Origin: JAUIAI01 sp049680625
Lineage (GTDB): Bacteria > Pseudomonadota > Gammaproteobacteria > Burkholderiales > Burkholderiaceae_E
Reading direction: 5' to 3'
DNA length: 8,875 bases
NCBI GenBank assembly: GCA_049680625.1
Contig: JBAUID010000226.1
Span: 1 to 8,875, forward strand
How positions within the stretch are numbered: the stretch's first letter is position 1; each line of letters starts with the position of its first letter. Both the position numbers and the translations under genes were made by a program. Under the pieces are notes generated by a model. That model was given only the letters and a program-made list of their open reading frames with translations, did no database searches and was not told the origin of the DNA. Shown here piece by piece: positions 1 through 6,759 of this stretch.

Positions 1-1671
1 CTGCCTCGGTGGATGGGCGCGACGAACAATCGGTGTAATCACTTTGTCGGACACGGGGAAATCCCAGACGGCCCCAACATCCGATTCGGCAAATGCCTTG
101 ACCAGGCGGGGTAAGTCACCCAGGTCAGTCACGGTTTCACCCGTCATGCCAAAACCGCGGGCGATGCCGGCAAAATCGGGTCGGCCAAACACTGCGCCTT
201 CATCAGACAAACCTTCAGAACGCAGTTTGTGAATTTCCGAACCATAAGCGCCGTCGTTCATCACCACAGTCAGGATCTTCATGCCGTGACGCCGCATGGT
301 CTCCAGCTCCTGGATGTGCATTAAGAAGCTGCCATCACCTTCAAACAACACGATGTTCTGACCCGGCCTTGCCGCGGCAACCCCCATGGCAAACGAGGTG
401 CCATTACCAATGGCGCCAAATTCGCGAATCGTCATGAACTTCTCATTGGGCCGGGACGGCATCTGCGCAAAAAAACCGGAGCAGTGTCCCGAAGAATTGA
501 CCATTTCCCAGTCGGCGGGCAGGGCGGCTTCTAATGCTTCGACAACATCGCGTGGGTCGTGTAAGCCGGGTTCTGCTTCATACACGGTGTTGTCCGGCTT
601 GGTATTGCGGATACGGGCTGCAATTTCATCACTGCGCCAGGCGTCACCGGCGCTACGGGCCGGCAGGCCTGCGGTCAGTGCTTCAACCCCAAGCCTGGCA
701 TCAGCGCGTAAGTGGTTGGGTGCGACTTCCTGGCCCTGGGCGACAGCCTGGGGCTCAATATCGACATGCAGCAACTGTGCTTTTGGTGACAGCTGGCCGC
801 CACCGCTGGCATACAAAGCCTGCGAACCGCCCACGGTAATAACAAGGTCCGCTTGTTTTAAGTACTCCAGCCCAATCTCGGTACTGAAACTGCCAGAGAT
901 ACCCAGGCAATAAGGGTTCTGATAAAACAGGCCGCGAGCCGGTAAGGTGGTGGCCAGCAGGCCACCGGTTTTTTCGGCCAGTGCTTCACAGGCCGGGCCA
1001 GCGCCTGACTGCACTGCACCCATGCCGGCCAGAACTACCACCCGCTTGGCGCCGGTCAATAAATCAACCGCGCGCGCCAGGTCGTTTGGGTTTGGCGGCT
1101 GTGGTGATACGGCGGGCATAAGGTCACGAGACGGCCGGGGCAGGGTGTCGGCGCCTGGCCAGGGTTTGTTCTGCAAATCAAACGGGATGCCTAGAACGAC
1201 CGGAATATTTTTTTCCCGCGCTTCAAGAAAGGCATCTCGAACCGCAACCGGCATGCGTTCGATATGATGCAGTCGATGGTAAACGGCACCGGTTGCCATC
1301 ACCATCGGCGCCTGGTCGAGCTCTTGGTTGTACCAGCCACTTTTGAGTGGTGATTCACCGGCAAACACGACCACTGGCAGGCGGGCACGTACGGCCGCTG
1401 GCAGGGCAGTCATTAACTGGGTCACCCCGGGCCCGCAGGTGACAGTGGCCAGGCCGACATCACCACTCTTGCGGGCATAAGCCATGGCGGCGGCGAACGC
1501 ACAATGTTCGTGCCGCACGTAGATCATTTCGCAGCCGTTTTCGGCCAGCCGGGTAGCCCAGTTCATGTTGGCATCGCCCAGCAGGGCAAAACAATGCTTA
1601 ACTTTTTCCTGGCTAAATGCCCTGGCAAGAATATCGAAAACCCGCAGTTCTGAAGTCTGACTTGCACTCAA
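1..1671 (-). CDS. ThDP-dependent enzyme, acetolactate synthase / 2-oxoacid decarboxylase superfamily (3' end cut by window)
   Basis: The reading frame is open for 557 codons on the minus strand and leaves the window at base 1 without a stop, so only a short C-terminal tail is missing (relatives run about 550-600 residues). Enzymes of this family use thiamine diphosphate and Mg2+ in the cytoplasm to decarboxylate 2-oxoacids or make or break C-C bonds. The N-terminal pyrimidine-binding domain shows GDAN (residues 32-35) and RHEH with the likely cofactor-activating Glu55, followed by a TCGPGVTQ loop. The C-terminal pyrophosphate domain has the Mg-ThDP motif GDGS (445-448) ending in NDGAYG (Asn472). 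The middle domain is a plausible Rossmann-like module. The start is a TTG at 1671, chosen for the AGGAG eight bases upstream; the next in-frame ATG (1566) would delete the GDAN strand. It is divergent from the SDR gene. True acetolactate synthase is less likely, because no regulatory-subunit gene is adjacent and GD replaces the usual PGG. The substrate is unknown. Confidence 0.9.
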   Translation of the reverse strand, partial: MSASQTSELRVFDILARAFSQEKVKHCFALLGDANMNWATRLAENGCEMIYVRHEHCAFAAAMAYARKSGDVGLATVTCGPGVTQLMTALPAAVRARLPVVVFAGESPLKSGWYNQELDQAPMVMATGAVYHRLHHIERMPVAVRDAFLEAREKNIPVVLGIPFDLQNKPWPGADTLPRPSRDLMPAVSPQPPNPNDLARAVDLLTGAKRVVVLAGMGAVQSGAGPACEALAEKTGGLLATTLPARGLFYQNPYCLGISGSFSTEIGLEYLKQADLVITVGGSQALYASGGGQLSPKAQLLHVDIEPQAVAQGQEVAPNHLRADARLGVEALTAGLPARSAGDAWRSDEIAARIRNTKPDNTVYEAEPGLHDPRDVVEALEAALPADWEMVNSSGHCSGFFAQMPSRPNEKFMTIREFGAIGNGTSFAMGVAAARPGQNIVLFEGDGSFLMHIQELETMRRHGMKILTVVMNDGAYGSEIHKLRSEGLSDEGAVFGRPDFAGIARGFGMTGETVTDLGDLPRLVKAFAESDVGAVWDFPVSDKVITPIVRRAHPPRQ

Positions 1672-1679
1672 TGGATGTG

Positions 1680-1684
1680 CTCCT
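1680..1684 (-). promoter_or_regulatory. Ribosome binding site for the ThDP enzyme
   Basis: AGGAG is read on the minus strand eight bases before the TTG at 1671. It decides this start, since no ATG is available near the expected N-terminus. Confidence 0.6.
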
Positions 1685-1703
1685 GTAACGATGAGCCGCA
1701 ACT

Positions 1704-1725
1704 GTAGCGTACTCGTAGCGGACTC
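1704..1725. repeat. Tandem 11-bp direct repeat, GTAGCG(T/G)ACTC x2
   Basis: Two head-to-tail copies, GTAGCGTACTC (1704-1714) and GTAGCGGACTC (1715-1725), differ at one base. They lie 33-54 bases upstream of the ThDP-enzyme start, in the divergent control region. The 11-bp period is close to one helical turn, so a regulator could bind both copies on the same face of the DNA. The repeat is seen directly; its role is inference. It could also be a chance duplication. Confidence 0.5.
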
Positions 1726-1742
1726 GCTGATGCTGGCCCACG

Positions 1743-1771
1743 TTGGGTGGCGTTTATTCGCTCAGTAATAT
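1743..1771 (+). promoter_or_regulatory. Possible sigma70-type promoter for the SDR gene
   Basis: TTGGGT (1743-1748) and TAATAT (1766-1771) are separated by 17 bases. The -35 matches the consensus at three of six positions and the -10 at four of six. Transcription would start near 1778, giving a leader of roughly 70 bases that carries the inverted repeat at 1803-1820. The match is weak and could be chance. Confidence 0.25.
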
Positions 1772-1802
1772 GGGCTCGGCACGGTTTACACTGCCTGACG
1801 GT

Positions 1803-1820
1803 GCGCAATGAAGCTTGCGC
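1803..1820. repeat. Perfect 6-bp inverted repeat GCGCAA-N6-TTGCGC
   Basis: The arms GCGCAA (1803-1808) and TTGCGC (1815-1820) flank a six-base loop, 31 bases before the SDR start codon. It could be an operator for a dimeric repressor or a small hairpin in the SDR leader. No T-run follows, so it is not a conventional terminator. Confidence 0.4.
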
Positions 1821-1840
1821 CGTGTCGATAATGTTTATGC

Positions 1841-1847
1841 GGGGAGA
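1841..1847 (+). promoter_or_regulatory. Ribosome binding site for the SDR gene
   Basis: GGGGAGA lies five to six bases before the ATG at 1852. It selects that start over the longer in-frame GTG at 1747, which has no such site and would add 35 residues unlike any SDR N-terminus. Confidence 0.65.
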
Positions 1848-1851
1848 AGCA

Positions 1852-2649
1852 ATGAATCTGGATCTGAGCGGCAAGCTGGCAATTGTGACGGGATCAACCC
1901 GCGGTATTGGCCTGGCAAGTGCGATTGGCCTGGCCGAAATGGGAGCGGAGGTAGTGATCAATGGGCGGACGGAAATGGCGGTTCAGCAAGCCCTTGGGCT
2001 GGTGCGTGACAAGGTGCCCGATGCAAAGCTGCGGGCAGTCGCCACAGATTTGTCATCACCCGGTGGGTGCAAAGCGCTGATCAAAGCGGTGCCCCAGGCT
2101 GACATCCTGGTGAACAACGTAGGCTATTACGAGAACAAGCCATTTTTTGAGATTGCCGACGATGACTGGCAACGCATGATGGATGTCAACGTCTTCAGCG
2201 GGATACGTTTAACCCGGCACTACTTAAAGCAGATGTTGGACCACAAGGACTGGGGCCGGGTTGTCTTTATCTCAAGCGAGTCCGGCGTAGTTATTCCGGG
2301 CGACATGGTGCACTACGGATTTTCCAAATCGGCACAGCTGGTGATTGCCCGTGGTGCAGCAGAATGCACCCGCGGTACCAATGTCACGGTGAATTCAGTT
2401 CTGCCGGGCCCAACCTGGGTTGAAGGTATGGGTGACCGGGTAGCGGCGCGGGCAAAAAATATGGGGGTGACGGTGGACGAAGCGAAGCGACGCATGTTTT
2501 CCGAGAAGCGTCCGACGTCATTGACCCAGCGTTATGCATCGTCCGAAGAAGTCGCCGACATGGTTTGTTATGTGTGCTCGCCGGCATCCAGCGCAACGAA
2601 CGGGGCGGCGCTACGGGTTGATGGCGGCATTGTTGCGAACCCTTTTTGA
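1852..2649 (+). CDS. Short-chain dehydrogenase/reductase (classical SDR)
   Basis: A 265-residue cytoplasmic NAD(P)(H)-dependent oxidoreductase of normal length for a classical SDR. The cofactor-binding TGSTRGIG motif is at residues 13-20, NNVG at 88-91, the structural/catalytic Asn at 113, the catalytic Ser at 142, and the Tyr155-x3-Lys159 pair is intact. The C-terminus carries the usual NGAALRVDGG stretch near the substrate-loop end. Arg17 in the glycine loop, with Asn-Gly-Arg after the second beta strand, leans toward NADP(H), though this is only suggestive. The family oxidises secondary alcohols or reduces ketones (3-oxoacyl-ACP reductase-like, among others), and the substrate cannot be told here. 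It stands alone on the plus strand, divergent from the ThDP enzyme and convergent with the ferredoxin reductase, so it is probably a single-gene transcript or the partner of a bidirectional promoter. Confidence 0.95.
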   Translation: MNLDLSGKLAIVTGSTRGIGLASAIGLAEMGAEVVINGRTEMAVQQALGLVRDKVPDAKLRAVATDLSSPGGCKALIKAVPQADILVNNVGYYENKPFFEIADDDWQRMMDVNVFSGIRLTRHYLKQMLDHKDWGRVVFISSESGVVIPGDMVHYGFSKSAQLVIARGAAECTRGTNVTVNSVLPGPTWVEGMGDRVAARAKNMGVTVDEAKRRMFSEKRPTSLTQRYASSEEVADMVCYVCSPASSATNGAALRVDGGIVANPF

Positions 2650-2662
2650 GCAATTGCATCAA

Positions 2663-2684
2663 CAGCAGCATTCAGTTTCTGCTG
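2663..2684. terminator. Weak hairpin between convergent SDR and ferredoxin reductase genes
   Basis: CAGCAG (2663-2668) pairs with CTGCTG (2679-2684) around a ten-base loop in the 44-bp gap between two converging stop codons. The position suits a bidirectional terminator, but the stem is short and there is no clean T-run on either side, so this is a weak call. Confidence 0.25.
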
Positions 2685-2693
2685 CCGGTTGCT

Positions 2694-4136
2694 TTAGCCC
2701 CCATCACCAGCGGCCAGGGCCAGCATGGTGTTGATATCGGTGATTTTTTCTGCGGGCGCGTCGCGCTGAGCACCACCTTCTTGTTCCACCCGGTTGATTC
2801 TGTTCCAGCCGTCAAAATCAACCGTCTGGTGCTCACGCTCAGCCAGAACTTGCAGAATGTCCTGGTTCGTTTGTGGGTTCGGCAGGTTGGCCATATCGCT
2901 GATCAGCGTTTCTACTGTTGCAACGCTGTCCGCTCGGTTGGTACCAATTAAGCCAGTCGGGCCACGCTTTATCCAGCCACTGACGTAAACACCGGCTAAG
3001 GTTTTGCCATTGATCAGCACCCGCCCGCTGTCGTTGTCGATGACGCCGGTTTTGGCATTCACCTCGAGTTGACTGATGGATTCACCGCGGTAGCCAATAC
3101 CAAAGACAGCGAGCCGGCAGGAAATTGGGGCGGGGTCGGCCCGCCCGTCAAGATTGGATTTTCTGACCAGTGTTTCGACATGGTCGTTACCAAGCAATTC
3201 GACAGTTGACTGATAAAAGTGAAAATGACAACGCCGCGCAGCCCCCTGATTTTTAGCGGGGTCTGCAAATCGTGACAGCGTGTCGTAATTGGCCCGCCGG
3301 TCGGGGGTAGTGTCCAGAGTTGCCTGCAGTTCAGTATTCAGGGTCAGGTCTGCCGGATCAACAATGCATTGAACACCGTTTAATTCTTCAAATTCGCGCA
3401 GCTCTTTCTTACCAAAACTGACCTGAACCGGGCCACGGCGTCCAATAATGTGGACGTCGGTAATCTGGCTGTCCTGCAGACAGTCCAGGGCGTTTTTGGT
3501 GATGTCAGTAGTCCGAAGTTCTTCAACCGAGCGAAGCAGGATACGGGCAACATCGAGTGCGACATTGCCGTTACCAATAACCGCTGCATGTTCACCCGAA
3601 AAATCAAATCGATGGTGTTGATGGTCGGGATGTCCGTTAAACCAGCCAACAAATTCGGCGGCTGACACGCTCCCCGGTAACGAGTCGCCGGCAATGCCGG
3701 GTTTGTTTCCAATGGCAGTGCCGGTGGCAATAATGACTGCGTGATAATGCTGTCGTAATTCGTCCAGGCTCAGGTCGCGGCCCAGTTCGACATTGCCAAT
3801 AAACCGAACCTGATCGTAGCCGGCAATTTTGTCGAAAACTGCCGTGACAATTTTAAGTTTCGGATGGTCCGGCGCAACCCCGTAGCGCACCAGGCCGTAA
3901 GGTGCCGGCAGGCGCTCGAATAAGTCGACGTGCACAGAATCGAGTTGACGGGTAAGGGCCTGGGCCGCGTAAAACCCACTGGGGCCTGCACCGACGACGG
4001 CCACACGTAGCGATTGACTCATTATTTTTTGGCCCGCGGGTTCCGGCTGATTGCCATTGTTAGAGATGTCCGGTTGGTTGTTATTGGTTGATATCGTTTC
4101 AGAGATATTTGAGGGTTGGGCTTCATTCACCGCCAT
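2694..4136 (-). CDS. Ferredoxin/adrenodoxin--NADP+ reductase, FprA type (FAD-dependent)
   Basis: The protein passes electrons between NADPH and a ferredoxin through FAD. The FAD-binding GAGPSG is at residues 49-54, the ribose-contact Glu at 74, and PYGLVRYGVAPDHPK follows. The NADP-binding IGNGNVALD starts near 187, with GRRGP (232-236) for the 2'-phosphate. The C-terminal FAD motif GWIKRGPTG is at 387-395. These match mycobacterial FprA and mitochondrial adrenodoxin reductase, not the plant-type reductase family. The start is uncertain. The outermost ATG (4136) gives 480 residues with a 38-residue Asn/Gln/Ser-rich leader. An internal ATG at 4022 gives 442 residues and begins just before the conserved fold, as relatives do. 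Neither has a visible ribosome binding site; I kept the longest frame. It lies 47 bp downstream of the araC-type gene on the same strand and may be co-transcribed. No ferredoxin, P450 or Rieske oxygenase is in the window, so its redox partner lies elsewhere. Confidence 0.93.
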   Translation of the reverse strand: MAVNEAQPSNISETISTNNNQPDISNNGNQPEPAGQKIMSQSLRVAVVGAGPSGFYAAQALTRQLDSVHVDLFERLPAPYGLVRYGVAPDHPKLKIVTAVFDKIAGYDQVRFIGNVELGRDLSLDELRQHYHAVIIATGTAIGNKPGIAGDSLPGSVSAAEFVGWFNGHPDHQHHRFDFSGEHAAVIGNGNVALDVARILLRSVEELRTTDITKNALDCLQDSQITDVHIIGRRGPVQVSFGKKELREFEELNGVQCIVDPADLTLNTELQATLDTTPDRRANYDTLSRFADPAKNQGAARRCHFHFYQSTVELLGNDHVETLVRKSNLDGRADPAPISCRLAVFGIGYRGESISQLEVNAKTGVIDNDSGRVLINGKTLAGVYVSGWIKRGPTGLIGTNRADSVATVETLISDMANLPNPQTNQDILQVLAEREHQTVDFDGWNRINRVEQEGGAQRDAPAEKITDINTMLALAAGDGG

Positions 4137-4150
4137 GATAATCGCTGGGA

Positions 4151-4166
4151 CGCTAACGGACTAGCG
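4151..4166. repeat. Small stem-loop between the regulator and ferredoxin reductase genes
   Basis: CGCTA (4151-4155) and TAGCG (4162-4166) form a perfect 5-bp stem with a six-base loop in the minus-strand gap after the AraC-type stop codon. It has no T-run in the direction of transcription, so it could be a processing or weak attenuation structure, or chance. Confidence 0.25.
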
Positions 4167-4183
4167 CACCAGCCACCGCATTT

Positions 4184-5092
4184 TTACGGCCAGGCGGCAA
4201 ACGAGCGGTCTGATTCGACGGTTAAGGCCATCGACTGGCGCCGGTACCGCGCGGGTGTGAATCCCGTCATGCGCTTAAAAAATCGGTTGAAATAGGCGGG
4301 GTCGTTATATCCCAGGGTGAATGCGATTTGCGCAATCTGTTGGTTCGACGACATTAACAACAATTGTGCTTCATCCAGCATGCGTGCGTGAATCAGGGCA
4401 AGCGGTTTATGGCCGGTGGCTCGCTCCATGGCAGAGGTTAAGCGCTCCTGCGTGATACCAATGTGGCGGGCGTAGTCAGCAACACTCCAGTGATCGTGCA
4501 AGTGTGCGTCGAGCACCGACAAAAAAGTGCGCACCAGGTTGCCCGGTACCGGCAGGGGACGCACGGTTTCGTCACCACATAAACGCCACAGATGGACCAA
4601 CATAATTGATAAGGTCGATTGCACAACCGATTGTGCTCCCGGGCTGTTGTCGAACATTTCGCGTTCGATCAGCCCGGCATGGTTACGCACAGTGGCAAAA
4701 CGTTCCGGATCAACCGGGCCGGTAAAGTGTTCCTGCTGAATTGTTTGTAGCACCTGGCTGCCGGTGGCGTCGCCGGTTATACAGCGGCTGATCACTGATT
4801 CGGTGATACTAATCAGCACTCCATCGGAGCCGGCCTCCTGCCGGATTGTCCGGTTTGGCCCGCCGGTGAGCCAGCACAGTGCTGCGGGCCGAAGCTGATG
4901 CCTGCCGCTAGCGTTCACGGCCGCGTCACCACAAGCCAGCAAAAACAAGTGGTAGCGGTTGTCATTCAGCGCGTATTCGGTCAGGCCAAGTGCGCCGCCG
5001 ACCCGACGAATTTCAATGCCGCTGAAGATGTTGGAAATGCTGGTGCTGTTCAATGTCTGCTGCTTTAGGCCTTGCGGGGCTGACGGCGCCAC
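4184..5092 (-). CDS. AraC/XylS-family transcriptional regulator
   Basis: A 302-residue DNA-binding regulator. Residues about 20-150 form an effector-sensing cupin-like half that cannot be assigned a ligand. The C-terminal AraC domain starts near Trp202, with a first helix-turn-helix around 203-225 (SVADYARHIGITQERLTSAM). The second, better conserved one covers about 251-270, and the family signature GYNDPAYFNRFFKRMTG falls at 261-277, ending in PARYRR. The start is a GTG at 5092: the codon before it is an in-frame TGA, so the gene cannot begin further upstream, and the nearest ATG (5096) is out of frame. No Shine-Dalgarno is visible, and a TTG 13 codons in is an alternative. It is divergent from the aldehyde dehydrogenase/ABC transporter genes across 118 bp, the usual arrangement for a catabolic AraC activator and its target operon, and it sits upstream of the ferredoxin reductase on the same strand. 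Confidence 0.93.
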   Translation of the reverse strand: MAPSAPQGLKQQTLNSTSISNIFSGIEIRRVGGALGLTEYALNDNRYHLFLLACGDAAVNASGRHQLRPAALCWLTGGPNRTIRQEAGSDGVLISITESVISRCITGDATGSQVLQTIQQEHFTGPVDPERFATVRNHAGLIEREMFDNSPGAQSVVQSTLSIMLVHLWRLCGDETVRPLPVPGNLVRTFLSVLDAHLHDHWSVADYARHIGITQERLTSAMERATGHKPLALIHARMLDEAQLLLMSSNQQIAQIAFTLGYNDPAYFNRFFKRMTGFTPARYRRQSMALTVESDRSFAAWP

Positions 5093-5131
5093 TCATGAGT
5101 TAGATGTCCGATACGCTCAATCTTTACGTGA

Positions 5132-5177
5132 AATCCAAGAAAAGTACAATTTTGACTTAAAAAAGTCTATTTGGATT
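5132..5177. repeat. Spaced inverted repeat AATCCAA / TTGGATT in the divergent control region
   Basis: AATCCAA (5132-5138) recurs as its reverse complement TTGGATT (5171-5177) on either side of an AT-rich core. It may be a pair of half-sites for the adjacent AraC-type regulator. This is inference from position only. Confidence 0.35.
5154..5167. promoter_or_regulatory. Palindrome GACTTAAAAAAGTC, candidate operator
   Basis: A perfect 5-bp inverted repeat (GACTT-AAAA-AAGTC) lies in the middle of the araC-aldehyde dehydrogenase gap. It overlaps the -35 position expected for the TTTAAT element at 5184, the place where AraC-type activators often bind. AraC sites are more often direct repeats, so a different regulator is also possible. 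Confidence 0.35.
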
Positions 5178-5183
5178 GGTGGC

Positions 5184-5189
5184 TTTAAT
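5184..5189 (+). promoter_or_regulatory. Candidate -10 element (TTTAAT) for the aldehyde dehydrogenase operon
   Basis: TTTAAT matches the -10 consensus at five of six positions. The 17-base-spaced -35 position (5161-5166, AAAAGT) is poor, as expected for an activator-dependent promoter. The mRNA would start near 5196, leaving a leader of only about 15 bases and no evident Shine-Dalgarno. Confidence 0.25.
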
Positions 5190-5210
5190 CGTATTCTTGT
5201 CCGCTAATGA

Positions 5211-6719
5211 ATGGGCAACGAGAAAGCCATCATCGAGACATCCGACGCCATTGAGACGACAGACCCTGTCCAGACAGCCGGCTTGCTGCTGAACGGCGTT
5301 GATCTGCCGGCCAGCACAGGGCAGACGTTTGATCGCAGTGGTCCCCTCGGTGGACAACCGGTGACCCGGGCAGCGGCGGCAAGTACGGCTGATGCGAGCC
5401 GCGCTGTTGATATTGCCGCGGGTGCATTCCCGGCCTGGTCGGCGCTTGATGCCGAGCACCGTCACCAGCTATTGATTGCCGCAGGCCAGAGCCTGCTCGA
5501 TCATGCCGAGCACTTGATTACGGCGATGGTTCAAGAGACGGGCGCAACCCACGGATGGGCCCGCTTTAATGTCAGCCTCGGGGCGCAGATGCTGGTTCAG
5601 GCAGCGACCTTGTCGTCCCAGGTTGGTGAGCAGTTGATCGAGTCCAACAGGCCTGGGTGTACGGCAATGGCAGTGCGTCAGCCTGCCGGGGTGGTGTTTT
5701 CGATGGCGCCGTGGAATGCGCCGGTCATTCTTGGTGTGCGTTCATTGGCGGCACCCCTGGCTTGCGGTAATACCGTGGTGTTCAAATCATCGGAAATGTG
5801 TCCACAAACCCATCGACTGATTGTGCAAGCCCTGCTTGATGCTGGCGTTCCAGGTGGCGCGTTGAACCTGATCTCGTCAGCGCCCGCCGCCGCGAATGCG
5901 GTTGTCGAAGCTGTGATTGCGCACCCGGCTGTGCGCCGGGTCAACTTCACCGGGTCTACCCGTGTGGGTCGAATTGTTGCGCAAATGGCTGGTCGGTATT
6001 TGAAGCCCGTACTGCTTGAACTGGGTGGCAAAGCGCCGCTGATTGTTCTTGATGATGCCGATCTTAAAGCCGCTGTTGATGCCGCGTGTTTTGGTGCCTT
6101 CGTCAATCAGGGGCAGATCTGCATGTCGACCGAAAAAATTGTTGTACACGAAAAAATCGCTGATGAGTTTACTGCGGCGTTACGTGACAAGGTGTTGACG
6201 ATTGTCGCCGGTGATCCGCGCAATCCGGAGACCACATTTGGCTGCGTGGTTGACGACAGTGCGGCCAAACGTCTGGCCGGCCTGGTCGATGATGCGCTTG
6301 CCAAAGGTGCGGTGCTGGAAGTCGGTGGCAAAACTGACGGCGTCTTTATGCCGGCTACGGTCCTCAGCCGCGTAACCCCGGCGATGCGGGTTTACAGCGA
6401 AGAAAGTTTTGGTCCGATTGTCAGTATTATTCGCGCCGGCGGTGATAATGAGGCCGTACGAATTGCCAACGATACCGAATATGGATTGACCGCCGCCGTG
6501 TTCAGTCGCGATGTTGATCGGGCGATGGCGCTGGCCCGACGTATTGAATCAGGCATTTGTCATATCAACGGCCCGACTGTGCACGACGAAGCACAAATGC
6601 CTTTTGGTGGCGTGAAAGCGTCGGGCTATGGGCGTTTTGGCGGGCAAGCTGCAATTTCAGAATTTACCGATCTGCGCTGGATAACAGTGCAGGACGGTGA
6701 TATCCACTACCCACTATAG
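5211..6719 (+). CDS. NAD(P)+-dependent aldehyde dehydrogenase, aromatic (salicylaldehyde/vanillin dehydrogenase-like)
   Basis: A 502-residue cytoplasmic enzyme that oxidises an aldehyde to the carboxylic acid. The active-site set is complete: oxyanion Asn169 in MAPWNAP, cofactor-binding Lys192 in VFKSSE, the FTGSTRVG Rossmann turn near 246-252, general base Glu270 in LLELGGK, nucleophile Cys304 in NQGQICMSTE, and the cofactor-contact Glu398 in EESFGP. The Glu-to-Cys spacing of 34 equals that of the classical ALDH fold. The NQGQICMSTE context and the LLLNG N-terminus resemble salicylaldehyde and vanillin dehydrogenases, which suggests an aromatic substrate but does not prove it. The ATG at 5211 directly follows an in-frame TGA (5208-5210), so it is the furthest possible start; its ribosome binding site is weak or absent. 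It is first of the plus-strand cluster, 40 bp before the binding-protein gene, and probably under the divergent AraC-type regulator. Confidence 0.95.
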   Translation: MGNEKAIIETSDAIETTDPVQTAGLLLNGVDLPASTGQTFDRSGPLGGQPVTRAAAASTADASRAVDIAAGAFPAWSALDAEHRHQLLIAAGQSLLDHAEHLITAMVQETGATHGWARFNVSLGAQMLVQAATLSSQVGEQLIESNRPGCTAMAVRQPAGVVFSMAPWNAPVILGVRSLAAPLACGNTVVFKSSEMCPQTHRLIVQALLDAGVPGGALNLISSAPAAANAVVEAVIAHPAVRRVNFTGSTRVGRIVAQMAGRYLKPVLLELGGKAPLIVLDDADLKAAVDAACFGAFVNQGQICMSTEKIVVHEKIADEFTAALRDKVLTIVAGDPRNPETTFGCVVDDSAAKRLAGLVDDALAKGAVLEVGGKTDGVFMPATVLSRVTPAMRVYSEESFGPIVSIIRAGGDNEAVRIANDTEYGLTAAVFSRDVDRAMALARRIESGICHINGPTVHDEAQMPFGGVKASGYGRFGGQAAISEFTDLRWITVQDGDIHYPL

Positions 6720-6748
6720 GGCCAGGCAGTATTGGCCACTGACTTACC

Positions 6749-6753
6749 AGGAG
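6749..6753 (+). promoter_or_regulatory. Ribosome binding site for the ABC binding protein
   Basis: AGGAG lies six bases before the ATG at 6760. It rules out the longer in-frame start at 6697, which would overlap the aldehyde dehydrogenase gene and put 21 extra residues before a clear signal peptide. Confidence 0.75.
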
Positions 6754-6759
6754 ACTCTT

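Noticed and set aside
386..1267. Open plus-strand frames (386-913, 534-839, 947-1267)
   Set aside because: They run antisense to the ThDP-enzyme gene, whose motifs and ribosome binding site are clear; their translations show no family features.
1747..1851. N-terminal extension of the SDR from a GTG at 1747
   Set aside because: It has no ribosome binding site and the residues do not resemble an SDR start. The ATG at 1852 has GGGGAGA just upstream and begins a normal-length protein.
1668..1961. Minus-strand 97-codon frame spanning the divergent region
   Set aside because: It overlaps both flanking gene starts, shows no motif, and is a shadow of the SDR coding sequence.
5152..5180. TTGACT as a -35 element for the aldehyde dehydrogenase operon
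   Set aside because: The -35 match is good, but no acceptable -10 lies 16-18 bases downstream (ATTGGT at 17). The better -10, TTTAAT at 5184, is 26 bases away.
5678..6331. Minus-strand frames inside the aldehyde dehydrogenase gene (5678-6106, 6107-6331)
   Set aside because: They are antisense to catalytic-motif coding sequence and have Ala/Arg/Thr-rich composition typical of shadow frames in GC-rich genes.
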